From contig OV121098.1 in NCBI GenBank assembly GCA_921293015.1, positions 10,081,016-10,145,015 of the forward strand: 64,000 nt of DNA. The letters are read 5' to 3'. Below, piece after piece: positions 42,401 through 57,400 of the stretch. Source of the stretch: Phorcus lineatus. Lineage: Eukaryota > Mollusca > Gastropoda > Trochida > Trochidae. The notes beneath the pieces are model-generated. The model did no database searches, was not told the DNA's origin, and saw only the letters and a program-made list of their open reading frames with translations. Made by a program: the position numbers and the translations under genes. The first letter of the stretch is position 1, and each line of letters starts with the position of its first letter.

Positions 42401-45400
42401 TCGGAACATAATGATAATTTGCGTACAATTCACGCACTTGAAATTGCATTTTATCACTATTAATGAGATTGGTAAAATCGCTGTAATGATAAAATGCTCG
42501 TTGATTTGTGATTACAAATACCTTGGAGATTTTTCTTTCATCACTTCTTTATAAAAAAGGTTTTGAGAGTAATAATATTTTCATCATGTGAAAGCCAATT
42601 GAATAGTGGTTCAGAAAATGTTTACTTTTTAAGAATTGATGAAACTTTGTCACACACATTTGTCAAATGTATGTCAAAGGGACAAATAACATTGACATGT
42701 CAATTTGTCAAAATCTGCCCTGAGTCATATGACGCCCACAGCATGGAGAAGTTCAAGTCCAAATTTCAACACAATAAACATTTTACACACCAGCTACTTT
42801 ACACGTCCATCTGTTGTCCACCAAACAATTCGTTGATTTCAATCTTCCATGGGATCCAATTTCAGATCTATGAAGGAAGTCCATCCCTTTACATATATCG
42901 TTCAGGATTGAAAAGCGGAAATCCCATCCCAATTTCACAGAGTCATTTGCAAGTAAATCCTTTAAACTTCCCTGCAAAAAAAACTCCATAACAGGAACAG
43001 GTAATTGTGCACATTCAAATCTCGCAAGCAATGACATTGAATATTTCTAACGAGATGCAAGATTAAAAGCAGAAACTCACCTTTGGTACAAACTCTGTGA
43101 GTAAAGCAACATGAGGAGCTTCGAGACAAGCGCCAATAAATACCAGAAGGTTTTTGTGTCTCACTTCCTTCATCAACATCATCTCGAGACGGAGTTTGTT
43201 ATTGATGTCCAGGGTGGCAATGTTGAACTCCTACAAGTAGTAACATATAAATTTAAGTATAAGGATGGGTATCGGTCCTCATTTCCATATCGCAATATAT
43301 TGCGATACAGAAAAGCGTACTGCAATACGCATTGCAATATATTGGTACTTTCAATGTTTTTGTTTTTCCATGTTCTCTTGACTAAATAACAGCAATTTGA
43401 ACAGTAATGAATGCTCAAATTGACATCGTTTTGTAAAGAGAGATAATTAAATGATTGGTTTCGTACTTTTAACATGTCTGTGCTATTTTCACTTTGCAAG
43501 TTTACACTTCGTTTACAAATTTCAGTAAAATAATAGTGTGTTTTTATTACGTTTTTCAGCAAGTTTACAAAAAAAATGGAAATTCTAAAACCTCCGATAT
43601 ATTGGATATTTTCATAAGTCTGCACCGGTACGTATCGTGGTGTTCCTGTATTGCAATATACCGAGAATACCGTGCACCCTTATTAAGGTATAAAAATAAA
43701 ATATAAAATATGTATCACGATACGTATCATATCGTCACCCTTATATCGTGATACGTATTGTATTGGGAGGGTCATGTACCGAGACACCCCTTATATAAAT
43801 GGATTAGAAAAAGGTCAGGCAGAGAGAAAAAGAAATATAGTACAGTTTTGATTTTGAATGGAGGAAACAAAGCAAAGACTTTAGTAGAAAACTAGTGCCT
43901 TTGGCTATGCTTGATTGGTAACCATGCGAACTATCCGGAGTACGCCGCCGGCAATGACGAAAGCGGCGAGTCACTTTATTGGCAACCGGAGTACGCCTCA
44001 GGAGCATGCCAGATTCGCCGGTTTTAAATGACAGGCGAACCCGGCGTATAATGGCGGACGAATATTTTCGTTGCGACTATTCCATAACTATTTTATAGTT
44101 GTCATTATTGTGTTAAAATAACAACTCAAAATTATTTAATTGGCAATATGTATAATTATTCAAAACCATCCATAACTTGATAGTGACATTTAAAGTCATA
44201 TTTCAAAATGTGTGAAAAATATTTATATCATATAGATGAAACGTATTTTGAAACTAGTCTGAGGTATGATGACTGCTTCCTGTGTTTACGCCAACATAAT
44301 TGAATCAACTTGAGCCTGTTACTGACCCGGCATATGACGGTTCCAGGACCCGGCTATACGCTGCTTAAACGAATCAAGCATAGCCTTTGGCTCTGAAGCT
44401 CATAAGGCTAAATATAATTTATGTTATAAAGGTCACCATATGAGATGGAATGGTAATCTATACGGATGGACTGACACACAGATGTTGGATGACATGCTAT
44501 GTAATATGCCAATTGGGCCTTTCAGGCCAGATTAAGTATGAAATTAGAGCCATTAGCTCTGTGGCTCTTCAGGCTATCTATAATTTACTTTATAAATGGT
44601 TACAGGGTCACAATATATGCTGCCACAGGATCACTAAATCCATTTATTATCATCCTCATCAGCTTAAGACACTATACACAAGATTTTAGTTTTTTGGGGG
44701 GTCTTTTGCTTCTGGAGAAAAAGAAAATACCAACAACTTTTCCTGCATAAAATGATAAAATAACAAGACTATGCATTATCTGCAACTTTTAATTTACTCT
44801 CAATTTGAATGCATTACCTGGGGGTCTTAACAATGACAGAACATCGTCTGCCATGTTGCTTTCCGGTCGCTACGAGTAATCATATTTAGACATTAGAAAC
44901 GGAAACGCTCAAAGATAAATACCGGAAATATTATCCAATCAGAATGCTCATAATTTCAACGACAATTACCGAAGCTGTAAACCTATAATTAACATCCAAT
45001 GAACAATCAGTATGTACCCGGGTATCTGTTTTTGAATAAATTAACTTTCATTCGCTCACGTAAAATGTTTGTAAAGGGAGGTAACTCGAATGTAGTTCCT
45101 TATTGTTATGTACTTGGGAAAGATCGTGATTCCGTTGACAAACTAAACTAAGTAAGTTACAGTTGAAACAAATCACGTTATTTTTATGTTATCTTTTTGT
45201 AAATTGTTTTTATTCACATAGAAATTTGACATTGAACCGTATCAAATTTGTACACCAAAGATCAAAGATCGAATCGCGACTGCTGGTGTCGGGTAACATG
45301 CTGGCCAAAATCTATAAATATTCATCACCATCAGCTTAGGGGTCTATTTATAAGGTATAAACTTGTTCAGGGCTCTTGCTTCTTGAGAAGTAGATTAAAA

Positions 45401-48400
45401 TAGGTTTTCAGTAGTGATCGAAGAGTCACAAAAATTTATTATCTAAATTCTTCATTAGTCAAGGAGTCTGTACATAAGATTTCAGATTTCCTGAGGGAAT
45501 GGTTATTGAAAGAAATGAAATAAATAAAAGTTTACACAAGGATGACAAAAGGCTTAAGTAACCACATGCCATGCCATAAGCCAATCAGACCTTTAAAATT
45601 CAAAATAGCGCCATTTGCTCTGTAGCTCATCAGGGTCTGCAGATATGCCAGAAATGATTGAACCAAAAAACTCATTTTATTATCAGAAAAGTGTTAATTC
45701 AGCAGAAATATCACAATGTTTTATGTAGAAATGTTTCAAAAGATAAGTAAAATCAAATCTCAAAATCTGTAAAATCAAATCACCAAATCTATAAAATCCT
45801 TATCACCTAAAGAGTGGACAGAAAGTTTCTTTCTACAGCTTTAACTTCTGGAGGGGTCAATGGGTCACTGGGTTACCAATCTATAGATTAGAAACCTTGA
45901 TAGTCAAGGAGTCTGTACACAAGCTTTCTGATTCTGTATTCAGTGGTTCTGGACGTCATTGGGCCTTTCAAACCAGATGCGCTAAAAATCAATGATATAA
46001 CATATTTTACCTTAGACTCTCTAAAACAAATCACAAATACTCTCTAACTTTTCTTATCTAGACTTCCGATGTCTCCATCCAACAATGTTGCCACCCGTCT
46101 TCTCATTGTGGCTACTAGCTATAAATTAACACGGACAGTATCTATATGAGCTCATTACAGTATAATACCTCTACATGACACTTCTGATGTCTCCTTCCAA
46201 CAACGTTGCCGCCCGTCTTCTCATTGTGGCTACTAGCTATAAATTAACACGGACAGTATCTATATGAGCTCATTTCAGTATAATACCTCTACATGACACT
46301 TCTGATGTCTCCGTCCAACAACGTTGCCACCTGTCTTCTCATTGTGGCTACTAGCTATAAATTAACACGGACAGTATCTATATGAGCTCATTTCAGTATA
46401 ATACCTCTACATGACACTTCTGATGTCTCCATCCAACAACGTTGCCACCCGTCTTCTCATTGTGGCTACTAGCTATAAATTAACACGGACAGTATCTATA
46501 TGAGCTCATTTCAGTATAATACCTCTACATGACACTTCTGATGTCTCCATCCAACAACGTTGCCACCCGTCTTCTCATCGTGGCTACTAGCTATAAATTA
46601 ACACGGACAGTATCTTTATGAGCTCATTTCAGTATAATACCTCTACATGACACTTCTGATGTCTCCATCCAACAACGTTTCCACCCGTCTTCTCATTGTG
46701 GTTACTAGCTATAAATTAACACGGACAGTATCTATATGAGCTCATTTCAGTATAATACCTCTACATGACACTTCTGATGTCTCCATTCAACAACATTTCC
46801 ACTTGTCTTCTCATTGTGGCTACTAGCTGTAAATTAACACGGACAGTATCTATATGAGCTCATTTCAGTATAATACCTCTACATGACACTTCTGATGTCT
46901 CCATTCAACAACATTTCCACTTGTCTTCTCATTGTGGCTACTAGCTGTACATTCAACATCTACGGTCACTTCATCCCATTTCACTAACCAATCCAGGTTC
47001 TTCAGAGAAAACATTCTTGCTATTCTGAAAAATGAGAAAATACATTTAGTAGATGACTTGAATTCTATTGGTTTTATGTTTTTGTATGAAAACTTTATTA
47101 TGATAACCTTCAGCAAGTTTTGGTAAAAATAGAGCCATTGGCCCTGTGGTCACAAGGTCCCCATCTGGGTTGCAGATTAAAATTTTTCCGGTAGGACATT
47201 TTATTTAGGTTTACTGGAAGTGAACTTTGACATTGATTTATTATGATAATAACATGAATAATATACATAAAGGACAATAAAAGATATAATGATGGGTTTT
47301 CATGGAATAATAATGAATTTGAAGCAATATCTACATTAGCAGCTTTCCTAAAGTTTAGCAAGAAAGCCTGCAACACCATTGTGGATATATGCTTTGCGTG
47401 AAACCTGTTAGCATTGGCTGAAGCTAGGGAACCATGGGTGGTCTGTATTGAAATTCAGTGTAGCATTGCACCCAAAGCTTACTGCATGTAGAACAGTTCT
47501 CTACTGCAGACAAAGTTTGAACTACAGACCTCTTGATCCTAAGCTGAATGTGCTAACCACTGCCCTCTTGTTTCAAGAGAAGATGAAAATAGCTTTTTTT
47601 AGAAGTGTTGCCTGTGGCTCTTACTAGGTTTCACAGGGTCAACCAAATCTATAAATTATAATCCCCATCAATTAAGGTCTTTACACAAGGTTTGAGTTCA
47701 GCTTTCTAGCCTGACTATTGCTTCTTGAGAAGATGAAAAAAGTAGGTGTTTAAGTTGTAGCCCCTTAGGGGCAAGAGGGTCACAAAATCTAACAATTAGA
47801 AACCCTTTCAGCTAAGGAGTCTATTTGGGCCTTCCAGTCCAAGTGATCTTGAACTAAGTCATTACTAGCATGAAATATGAAAATCATATTGTTTGATAAT
47901 GGTGATGATAACATCAATGACAATATCAAAGATAAAAAGATAAAAAAAAGGACCTGGATATATGTTACTATTTCTAGGTACCAAGGAATATTCATGGTGT
48001 AGTCATTCCGATGATCACTATCATTTAGGATCAGGATGAAGAACCAAAACTGTAATCTTTCAAACTCTGTAAAATGCAACAAAAATAAAAAATTATATAT
48101 ATAAAAAAAAAATCTTTCAAACAGGACTGATCTGTTGTTTCAGTAGAAAAATGTTTATGGTAAAAAAAAAGAAGAAATAATTATACCTCCTGTTCGAACA
48201 TCTGATCAAGAAGAAGAGACCAACGATTGCACCTCCCCCTAATATCAAGAGGAGAAAAACGAGAAGAGGCAAGAACATGCCACAGGAGACACCCTGGAAT
48301 CCGCTGTCACAGTCACATGGTGCCATAGCTCCACACATACCATTCACACATGGTGTCCTGAAAGGAGAAGAATCACAATCAAAATCTCCATCAGCAAAGA

Positions 48401-51400
48401 AGTCTTTACACAAGGTTTCAGCTTTCTGGAGAGGAGAGGTGAGGCGGGTGAAATTAGGTTTTGAGGGCATAACCCCTGTGGGAGGGTCACAGGGCAGGGA
48501 TTGGGAAAGACTCCTTTGACAATGGGCCATTTTTCGACATTTGAGTCATTTTCAGAATATTGAATGGGCCATTGCAGCAATAGTAACATCTTGTGCAAAA
48601 TGGCCGAACTCTCCAGGGGGACCATATCTATAGACTATTATCCCCATCAGCAAAGGAGTCTTTACAAAAGGTTTCAGCTTTCTAGGCCTTTAGTTACTGG
48701 AGAAAAAGAAATTTGGTTTTTCATGACCTGGTCCCTGTGGCCTTTAGTACAAATATGGTACAGATGTAAAAAGCATGTATCATGTCAAAACACCTTTGCA
48801 GGGATATCCTTTCTTATACCAAACCTGATTGAAGCAAAAGAGTAATCTCACTATCAAAAATGTGTAATTTCAGTAGAAAATCTTTAAAATATGAAGTAAC
48901 AATACAGTTTATCATATTTCATTGCCAACATAAGTTAACTCCTGAAATCAAATTTTCATTACCATCATGTTCATGAAAATACTAAATATGACTTTGTTTT
49001 GAATTTGTTAGAGGGTCTTTTTACAAAAAAAATAAAATTAGGATTGATTCTAAGGTTAGACATTGTAAATTTCAACTTTTGTTGGATTATAAATAGAAAA
49101 AATGGAGCAGGGTCAATTTGCTAATTAACAACAAGCACCACACATGGGTTCGATGGAGTTTATTCCAAATTCAGTTATGTTAAGTTAGTTAACCTTCTTT
49201 CACTTACCTTTAGCGGAAGTATGTATTTCTGGGTGTTGTTCGAGTGTCGACTATGTGATTGTTATTTGAATAGTTAAATTGATAATTATCTTAAAGAGCC
49301 ACTCTGTGATTTTCATAACACATTATTTACCTTTGATACGAACCTTAATGTCATATGTGGTGATATAAAACGAGACCAGTGCTGCAACAGTTTTGCTACT
49401 GCCTGTTTTTTTTGTAAGGGTTATCTTTCCAATAGTCTTGTTTGGGTGGTTGTTACGGTTTCATTTGTGTGCTTTATACAAGTTTGTATATGTTACGTAT
49501 ATTGTAAGCTGTCTATGTCATATTTAATATTTGTTTGTAGCTGTGTCCTTACTTTCGACTCAAAATTGTTAATCTTTTATCCTTGAGATTTTGGAACTCG
49601 TATTTCCCCTTTTTCATTGTTGTTAGTGATAGTGTCTCAACTAACTTTGTCAGGTTTGTTTCTCCATACAAACTTAAAGCAGAATTGTTTTCAATCTAGT
49701 TAAAACTAGATGTATTGATCCGTCAATAAATCTAGAGAATTACTGATTGAGGTCATGTTCAGCTGACCTTTGACTAATTTTGAACCAACTAAATGAGGGT
49801 AGGAAGACAGCTTTCAACCAATCACAGACGGGTTTCTTTTCCATCTTTGTTAATGTCATTTGCTGACGTTCACCCTACGTTTATCTTGTCATAGTTTGAC
49901 CTGATTTGTTGATTTAAATTTAAACAAATGACGGAATAAACAACCCCAAAATATTCCGTCAACATTATCAGCCAAAAATTAATACATATTTTTCAACACA
50001 ATTCACTGCGAAACATAGGTAAGATTCGGATTTTGTAATCAAAGTGCTTAAGAACGGCGAAACAGTCGCATTGACCCACAATTCGAAGAGCTTGGCCAGC
50101 TCTCTTTTGATTGGGTGAAGTTCACGCCTGCTCGACACGGAATAGGCCTGTAATTCTCTAGATGTAACAACGGACTTTGGGACGTATTATATTACAGCTA
50201 GTTTTAACTAGATTGTTCTATTTTCCTCATTATTTGATTGTTTGAGTTGGGTAACGTTGCAAATGAATGATTAAGTTGTTGTTAAAGTAAGCTTTTTGGA
50301 ATAGTATTACGATCTGATGGAGTTAAATCTTTTGCCAGCCTTTGGTTCATAGATATTTTACAAGATTTTGGTTTCTTTTCACAGTTGTGTTCTACCATTT
50401 ATGTTACATTGTGTGTAAATACAATTCCTAGTCCAGAGTTCTATGACACCCCGATAATCTGCCAATAGCTCCTCTTGAGATTTGAACTCTCCATAGGGTC
50501 GGTGATTCTGGCGATTGAGTTAACGAAACGAGAAAACCTTCAGATCGATGAGCTAAAAATTCACAATTCAGTTATCTGAATTTACTTTCTTTTCAATTTA
50601 AATCCCGTTTCCAAATTTTCAAATCTTACTCGCAAATGGCTTGAGTACACATGGTCCCCAACCACCCAGGTTCACAAGTACAGAATTCAGACGCAACACA
50701 TCGACCATTTGAACATGAGCAGATATGACCACTGCATTCAGATCCAGTATAGCCTTCTGCACATCTGAAACACAAATATACTTTGGTTTATTTTTTTCAG
50801 TGCAAAGAAAAGTAGTTATTGTTTCAAAAGAATTGAAAAATAATCACAAAACCTAAAATTGACAAGATAGAATTAGTAAATGTAAACAAGCAATTCAGCT
50901 TCAATTAGGTGACATGATTCCCACCCACCAATTTGAAAATTGAATATTGAAGAGAAACTAAAGATACCTCAAGCAACTTCTGAAGGATTGAGTTTAAGTT
51001 TTAAAAAATGTTTCAGAAATAGTAGTTGAAACTCTAGAAATATTTTCAAACTATTTGTTCACTTCAATACTGTGATCGAATAACGGTATTAACGGCTTGC
51101 CCGGCTGCCCGTGGCTGGCAAATTTCATGTCGGGCTGCCTAAAATAATTCCCCACAAGCCCGACTGTCTGGCTGATCAAATGACAGTTATTTACTTACTC
51201 TTTCACTGAAGTTTATTTCATCTTGTGTTATTTTGATAATTAAGTTAATGAAAAGCAAGATGAAACGAAAACAAATACCAATTTGGAAAACTTCAAAAGG
51301 CACCTCTTTTAACTAATAAATTATGGTTGAGTTTTTCAAGTTACTAACGTGCATGTTTCCATCGCTGTACAGTTTCCATGTTCATATTTTGTGATATCAG

Positions 51401-54400
51401 TTTCGTCCAGTTGATTCCCACCACATCCTTTGCTGCAGTAGAATGGTGCGACTGAAGTTTCTCTGCGCCAAATGAATTCTGGTGGGGAAGAATCTGGAGG
51501 GACTGGCACTATTCTCTGAGTCTCACGATCTATCATGCCACTGGACGAATTGAAGCTGGAAATGAGAAAAATTCAATGAATATTAAGTCACAGATCTAGT
51601 GGTATAGTGGTTATTAGATGGGCTTTCATTCAATGAAAATGTTAACACACTACAAACTTATTAAAATCTAAAAGCAATTTTCATGTACTTTTCTTTCGCA
51701 CTTAATATCTTCTATACCGCTTGCCGCATTTTGATAAATTAAAGACGAAACAATGTTCTTTAATTCCATATATCGATCACACATGCGCATAAAAGGATAA
51801 AGGCCCAACAAGCACCGCAAATTGAACAATTTTCGCACCTCGTATTTTCGTAACCACGTGGCACACTTTACAACTTCTGATATCAAAGTAAAGAGCCAAA
51901 AATGTTCAATTTGATATACATTTTGTATATGCGCTCACAGAAATAAACACGCCACAAGCACCGCGAACATTTTATAAATGAACATTGATGTTGGCGATCT
52001 TCCGTTGGGCATCGCCGTGAGGAAAGGTGGATTTTTTAAAGACAAGTTTCTTGGTCGACTAACTGTGATGTTATTCCGAGGTGTAAAACATTTTGCAATA
52101 TATGTCAGGAGTACATCAGTTCAGTTGAGTGAACCTCATGTCAGGGCGGGGACCCTGTTAGAATTGGTCCTGGTTTTTCGACTTTTGTCGCGTAACAATT
52201 TGACCGGTTGATAGAAAATGTCCACCGGCGCGAAACGGCAAAAATGTTTCAAACACTTACAAAATGCGGCAATTGAACTTCCATGAAGCTCACATTGAAT
52301 TTCTCTGTCAAAAGGTTATGTGTTGTTGTTATATCTTGCGTGTGCCTAAATTCTTTTCAATCAATTACAGATTGATGTGAAAGATGCCCAAGGCCAGGAG
52401 GCCGAGGACTAGGAGTTGGGAAGGTCCGTCAACGTCTAGTGAGGTCATCAACGAGGTCCATTTTGATGAAGCTTCTGATATGGAATTTACTGATGAGAGT
52501 GATAGTGACAGTGATAGTGAAAGTGAGATTGATAGTGATCAAGAAATAAGAAACATTGCAAGAGACATTTTGGCTGGTATGGGTGAAACTATGGCTGGTA
52601 CTTCCACAAAGTTCATTGGCTTTGATAAGCAATACAATGAACTGGTCACACATTTTGATGACCAAGATAACTTTATGGAGCGCTGGGAAGAGGGGCCTAG
52701 GCAACGTAGACGTGTAGATTTGCATTTTACTGGCGACACAGGATTAGAACAGTTCATAGAATGGCCTGATAATCCGCATCCTGTAGACTTTTTCAGATTG
52801 TTTTTTTCATGAAGATAATTATGGATCATTGGCAGCAGAAACCAACAGATACTTCCACCAACAGGTCGATGATAAGGTTTTGAAACCCTATTCACAGTTG
52901 AGGCAATAGTAAGATACAAATGCTGAAGAAATGAAATGAAGAAAGGCAATCTGAGTTTCAAAGTATATAATCCTGACAAGCCGAAGAAGTATGGGACAAA
53001 GGCCTACATGTTGTGTGACTCAACCAACGGTTATGTTTGCAAGTTCTAACTCCACACTCTAAAAACAAATGAAGCTGGTGGGAAAACGTATGATCTCGTC
53101 ATGGACTTGGTGAAGGATTATGCTGAGAAAGGATATGACGTGTTCATGGATAATTTCTATTCCTCTGTGGCATTGTATATAAACTTGTGGGAAATGGGAA
53201 CTGGTGCGACGGGAACTTTGAGAGGAAATCGCAAAGGCATTCCTGAAATGGTAAATAAGGCATAGAAGAAACCGAAGAAAGGGGATATGCTAGTCTATCA
53301 CAATCAAGACCTACTCACTTTGCGGTATGAAGACAGAAGTCAGTGTTGCTCATGTCAACTGTAGAAGACACCAAAATTGTAGCGACAGGAATGAAGAACC
53401 GAGTGACTTATGCACGAATACAACAAATATATGGGAGGTGAGGGGTGTCAAGATGCTGTAGTACACCCTGTTCAAGATGAAAACTCTTAAATGGTGGAAG
53501 CGCATATGGTTTCATGTGTTGAACGTTGCCATGTTGAACTCTTACATTCTTTATAAAAAATTCTCATGGGGTCACAAAATCTACAATTTAGAATCCCCAG
53601 TGCCCAAGGAGTCTACACACAACTTTTCAGCTCTCTGGACCTTTTGGAACTAGGGAAAAAGATTAAATTAGTTTTTTTAGGTTTTGACCCCTGTGACCCC
53701 ATTTGGGGTCATGGGGTCACCAAACCTACAATTTAGAATCTCCAGTGCCCAAGGAGTCTACACACAACTATTCAGCTCTCTGGACCTTTTGGAACTGGAG
53801 AAGAAGATGAAAACAGGTTTTTCATGTTTTGACCCCTGTGACCTCATTTGGGGTCATGGGGTCACAAAATCTACAATTTAGAATCTCCAGTGCCCAAGGA
53901 GTCTACACACAACTTTTCAGCTCTCTGGACCTTTTGGAACTGGAGAAGAAGATTAAAATAGATTTTTAAGGTTTTGACCCTTGTGACCCCATTTGGGGTC
54001 ATGGGGTCACGAAATCTACAATTTAGAATCCCCATTTGCCAAGGAGTATGCACATAAAATTTCAGCTCTCTAGAGTCATTGGTTCTGGAGAAGAAGTCGA
54101 AAAAGTGAAAAGTTTACGGATGGACGGACGGACGCCGGACGCCTTGCCATGCCGTAAGCCCATCGGGTCTTTCAGACCTGATGAACTAAAAAGTGCACTC
54201 CCTGCGCAGACGTCTTTGCCGCCGGCCGAGCATGAGCGACGATAGTGTGTTGCGTTTCCATGGTCGTCACTTCCCATCAAAGATTCAGCCTGTTGGAAAG
54301 AAAAAGAACCTCTCACGCATATGTGTTGTTTGCCCCAAAGCGAAAAGAGAACTTCGTCAAAGGGAAGTCAAAGAAACCAATCAGCCAGTTCGAAAGAAGA

Positions 54401-57400
54401 AAAGGGTAGGCAAAGAAACTTCTTTTGAATGGAAGGAGTGTAGTGTGACTGTGTGTGCAGTACCATGTTTCAGATTTTATCACACGTCACAAGATTACAC
54501 TAAAGCTTATATCAGTTTGACGACAGAGAACGACGATGAGGGGGATAATGAAGAGAATTGAAGAAAGAAGAAAGAAGCAGAAGTGTGGATGATCCAGTTC
54601 GTGCTTCACACCAAAAAGGTGAAACATGAATTCATTGTAGCATATTGTAAATAAATATTCTTTTCTTTTATTTCGTAAAAGAGACGGAGAAAGTCAATGC
54701 GAGTTGTCACTCGATACTAGCTACATCATGAACCTACACCCGATCTTTGCAATTTGTATCTTTAGAATTGGGTGGCAAAACTTCCAAGATTTTTACATCA
54801 TTGTAAAGGGAAAAGAACTGGCTTTGATTCAATATGAAATATGCATATATGCGCAACACCATATAGAGAAGCGGCAAATGATGCGACATATGTTGCAGTT
54901 GTCAAAAAAATTTCCGAAATGTCTGAGAGTACCCCTCTTTTGTGATTCATATCTCCCAAACTATTGTCACTTTTTAATAATTTTTTTCACCTTTCTCAAG
55001 CGAAAAGAATTATTTTATTTCCATGTATAATATGCATGAGCACAATCAAAAATAAAGATGCGGCGAGAGATGCGACAAATGTCGCGAATAAGACAATTAT
55101 CATAATCTGTGTTCATTTAGTTGAGAGTGTCAAGTCTTTCACGGTTCATATCTCCCGAACTATTTGATACTTGTACATAATTTTTTCACCTATGTCAAGG
55201 GAAAAGAATTGTCTTTAATTCCATGTATATAATATTCGCAGTCAATAATAAAGATGCGGCGAGTGATGCAATTGGTGTCGCAAATAGAACGATTATCAAA
55301 ATCTGTTTTCAAGTAGTTGAGGGTGTCAGTCTTTCGCTTTTCACATCTTTTGAACCAGTTGGCACCATCTGGGAGTGTTTACCCCAGCGTGACTGCCAGC
55401 GACGAGAGGATCGGTACAGCAGGATCGAAGCGATGCTGGTGCTTAGAACACTGGCAATCGCATGCTGGTGTTTCGGGGGTGCCCCAGGGGTATAACAAGA
55501 CTTATGAGGGTACCGGTTCCAGACTGCCAAAGGGAGAATTAGTTCTCGCTAATAATCCCGTTGTGCCGGAGCATTCTCTGAGTATCCCCAACCATCTTTC
55601 GCTGCGTATATCTTTTGAACTGGGTGACAAATTCAAATAATTTTTCGTCATCATAAAGAGGAATAAATTTTGTACAATTCCATAATACATGTATCCACGC
55701 TCAGTATTAGGGATTTTATTCAGCTGGAATTAAAGACAATCTTTATATAATTGTAGATATCTAACTAGAGGTCATATTGTAAACAAATATACATCATCGT
55801 AAAGAGGAATAATGTATCTTCAACTCCATATATAATTTACAATTCTGCGATCAGATCTAAGGATTTTCTTTAACTTGAAATGAAGATAATCTTTATACAG
55901 GATTAACGGGCAACTTTTGTATGGAACGGCCATTTACATCCGTGATTCGCCATGTGAATACACCATATATTGTAAAAACGGTCGCCTCCCGCGGTGCTAA
56001 ATAATTCAGCCACAGGGCTAATTGCACTATAATGGTAGCGAGGCGAGTGCTGGAAAATTCAGCCATAGGGGCAAAACTAATCAAAGTAATATTCAGCAAT
56101 GTAAGTGTTAATCATTTGAGGAATACGGCCTGATGTGATTTACTTGTAAGAATCTAATTCTTGGTGTTGCAAATAATCCAGTTGACTGAAGTTTAACATC
56201 AAAATTTCGCTTGGATTTTCTTAATCATAAGGTCTCGAGGCTGGGCGGAGGTTTCAAATGCAAATGGCGATTTCACTGGCTGCAGGTTAGCAGCTAGTAA
56301 GGGTGGTAACGGTGTCCTTGATACATATCACAGGCTTTGTTACCTTTGAGGACAAGATAGAAAATGGATAGAGTCTAACTCGATGGCCCTTGAGTTGAAT
56401 TATATAATTGCTTGTACTTACTATCGTATATTCACAAAGGATGTATTTGGGAAAGCCACTTGTCCAAGGATATGATTATAAGGTGGTAGATAGAGTGGGT
56501 AATGAGCTTGCATGACGGTTTCCATCTGGGTTGTTGAAGTCGAATTTTCCAAGAACATCATTCTTACATAGATAGCAACCTGTAAACCAATATATATCAT
56601 ATATTACAAACTGCAGAATATCTGACCACGTATGATATGTATGTCAAGTTATCAAAGATAATGTCTTACTTCGAGTATCATCTTGACCACTCACATCAAG
56701 TATTTATGGATGACTAAACACTGAAACTTAATGCTGTAAAGAGAAGTGGCTCTTTAACATGAGACTCGTATTTCGTTAGCCGAGCCCGTAATTATCAAAT
56801 AGTTGAGCTAACACGGTAACCCCCATAACCTGACGGCCCAAAAACAACATCACTTATGGTTAGTTGCACTGAAGTGGACTACACTGTTACCTTTCCCAAC
56901 TAATGGACTGGTCAAAACAATAATAAAACCGCTTACATAATCTATAACTTACATTTGTTGGCATAACTCCAAGTTCCGGTGGTATAGGGTTTACATTCAC
57001 CATGACACCTCGATAGCCAAGACGATTACCGTTAGCATCAAGCGATATTCGTCCTGATAATCCGTCTATCACAACCTATGAAATCAACCAAGAAATATTA
57101 ATTACAACAGAGACATAAAGAGGCAGTAGCACATTTTTAGGTCAACAACTTTTCTTAAATGATTTTTTATTTTGTTGCCATTTCATACATGAGGTGGATT
57201 CATCTGTCTTATAGAAATCTAAAACCCCCTAAATATCAACATTAAAAAATTGAAGATTTTCCTTTTGTCGGAATTTAATATTATGAATTAAAATAACTTA
57301 ATTACATTTATTGTTTAATAGTTTCCAATTTAGCGTAATACGACTTTATTTTCATTTCAGAACTGAACAAGCAATAGTTATACATAACCCTTTGAACAAG

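Noticed and set aside
42255-42991. Plus-strand open frames of 99 and 142 residues
   Set aside because: The second is antisense to the kinase-homology exon 42791-42971; the first is in AT-rich intron without motif.
51590-51640. tRNA-like text (GTGGTATAGTGGTTATTAG)
   Set aside because: Only a box A resemblance; no box B or cloverleaf follows.
54036-54316. Short frames on both strands over the end of the inserted monomers
   Set aside because: They overlap repeat sequence and the antisense of the piggyBac C-terminal region.
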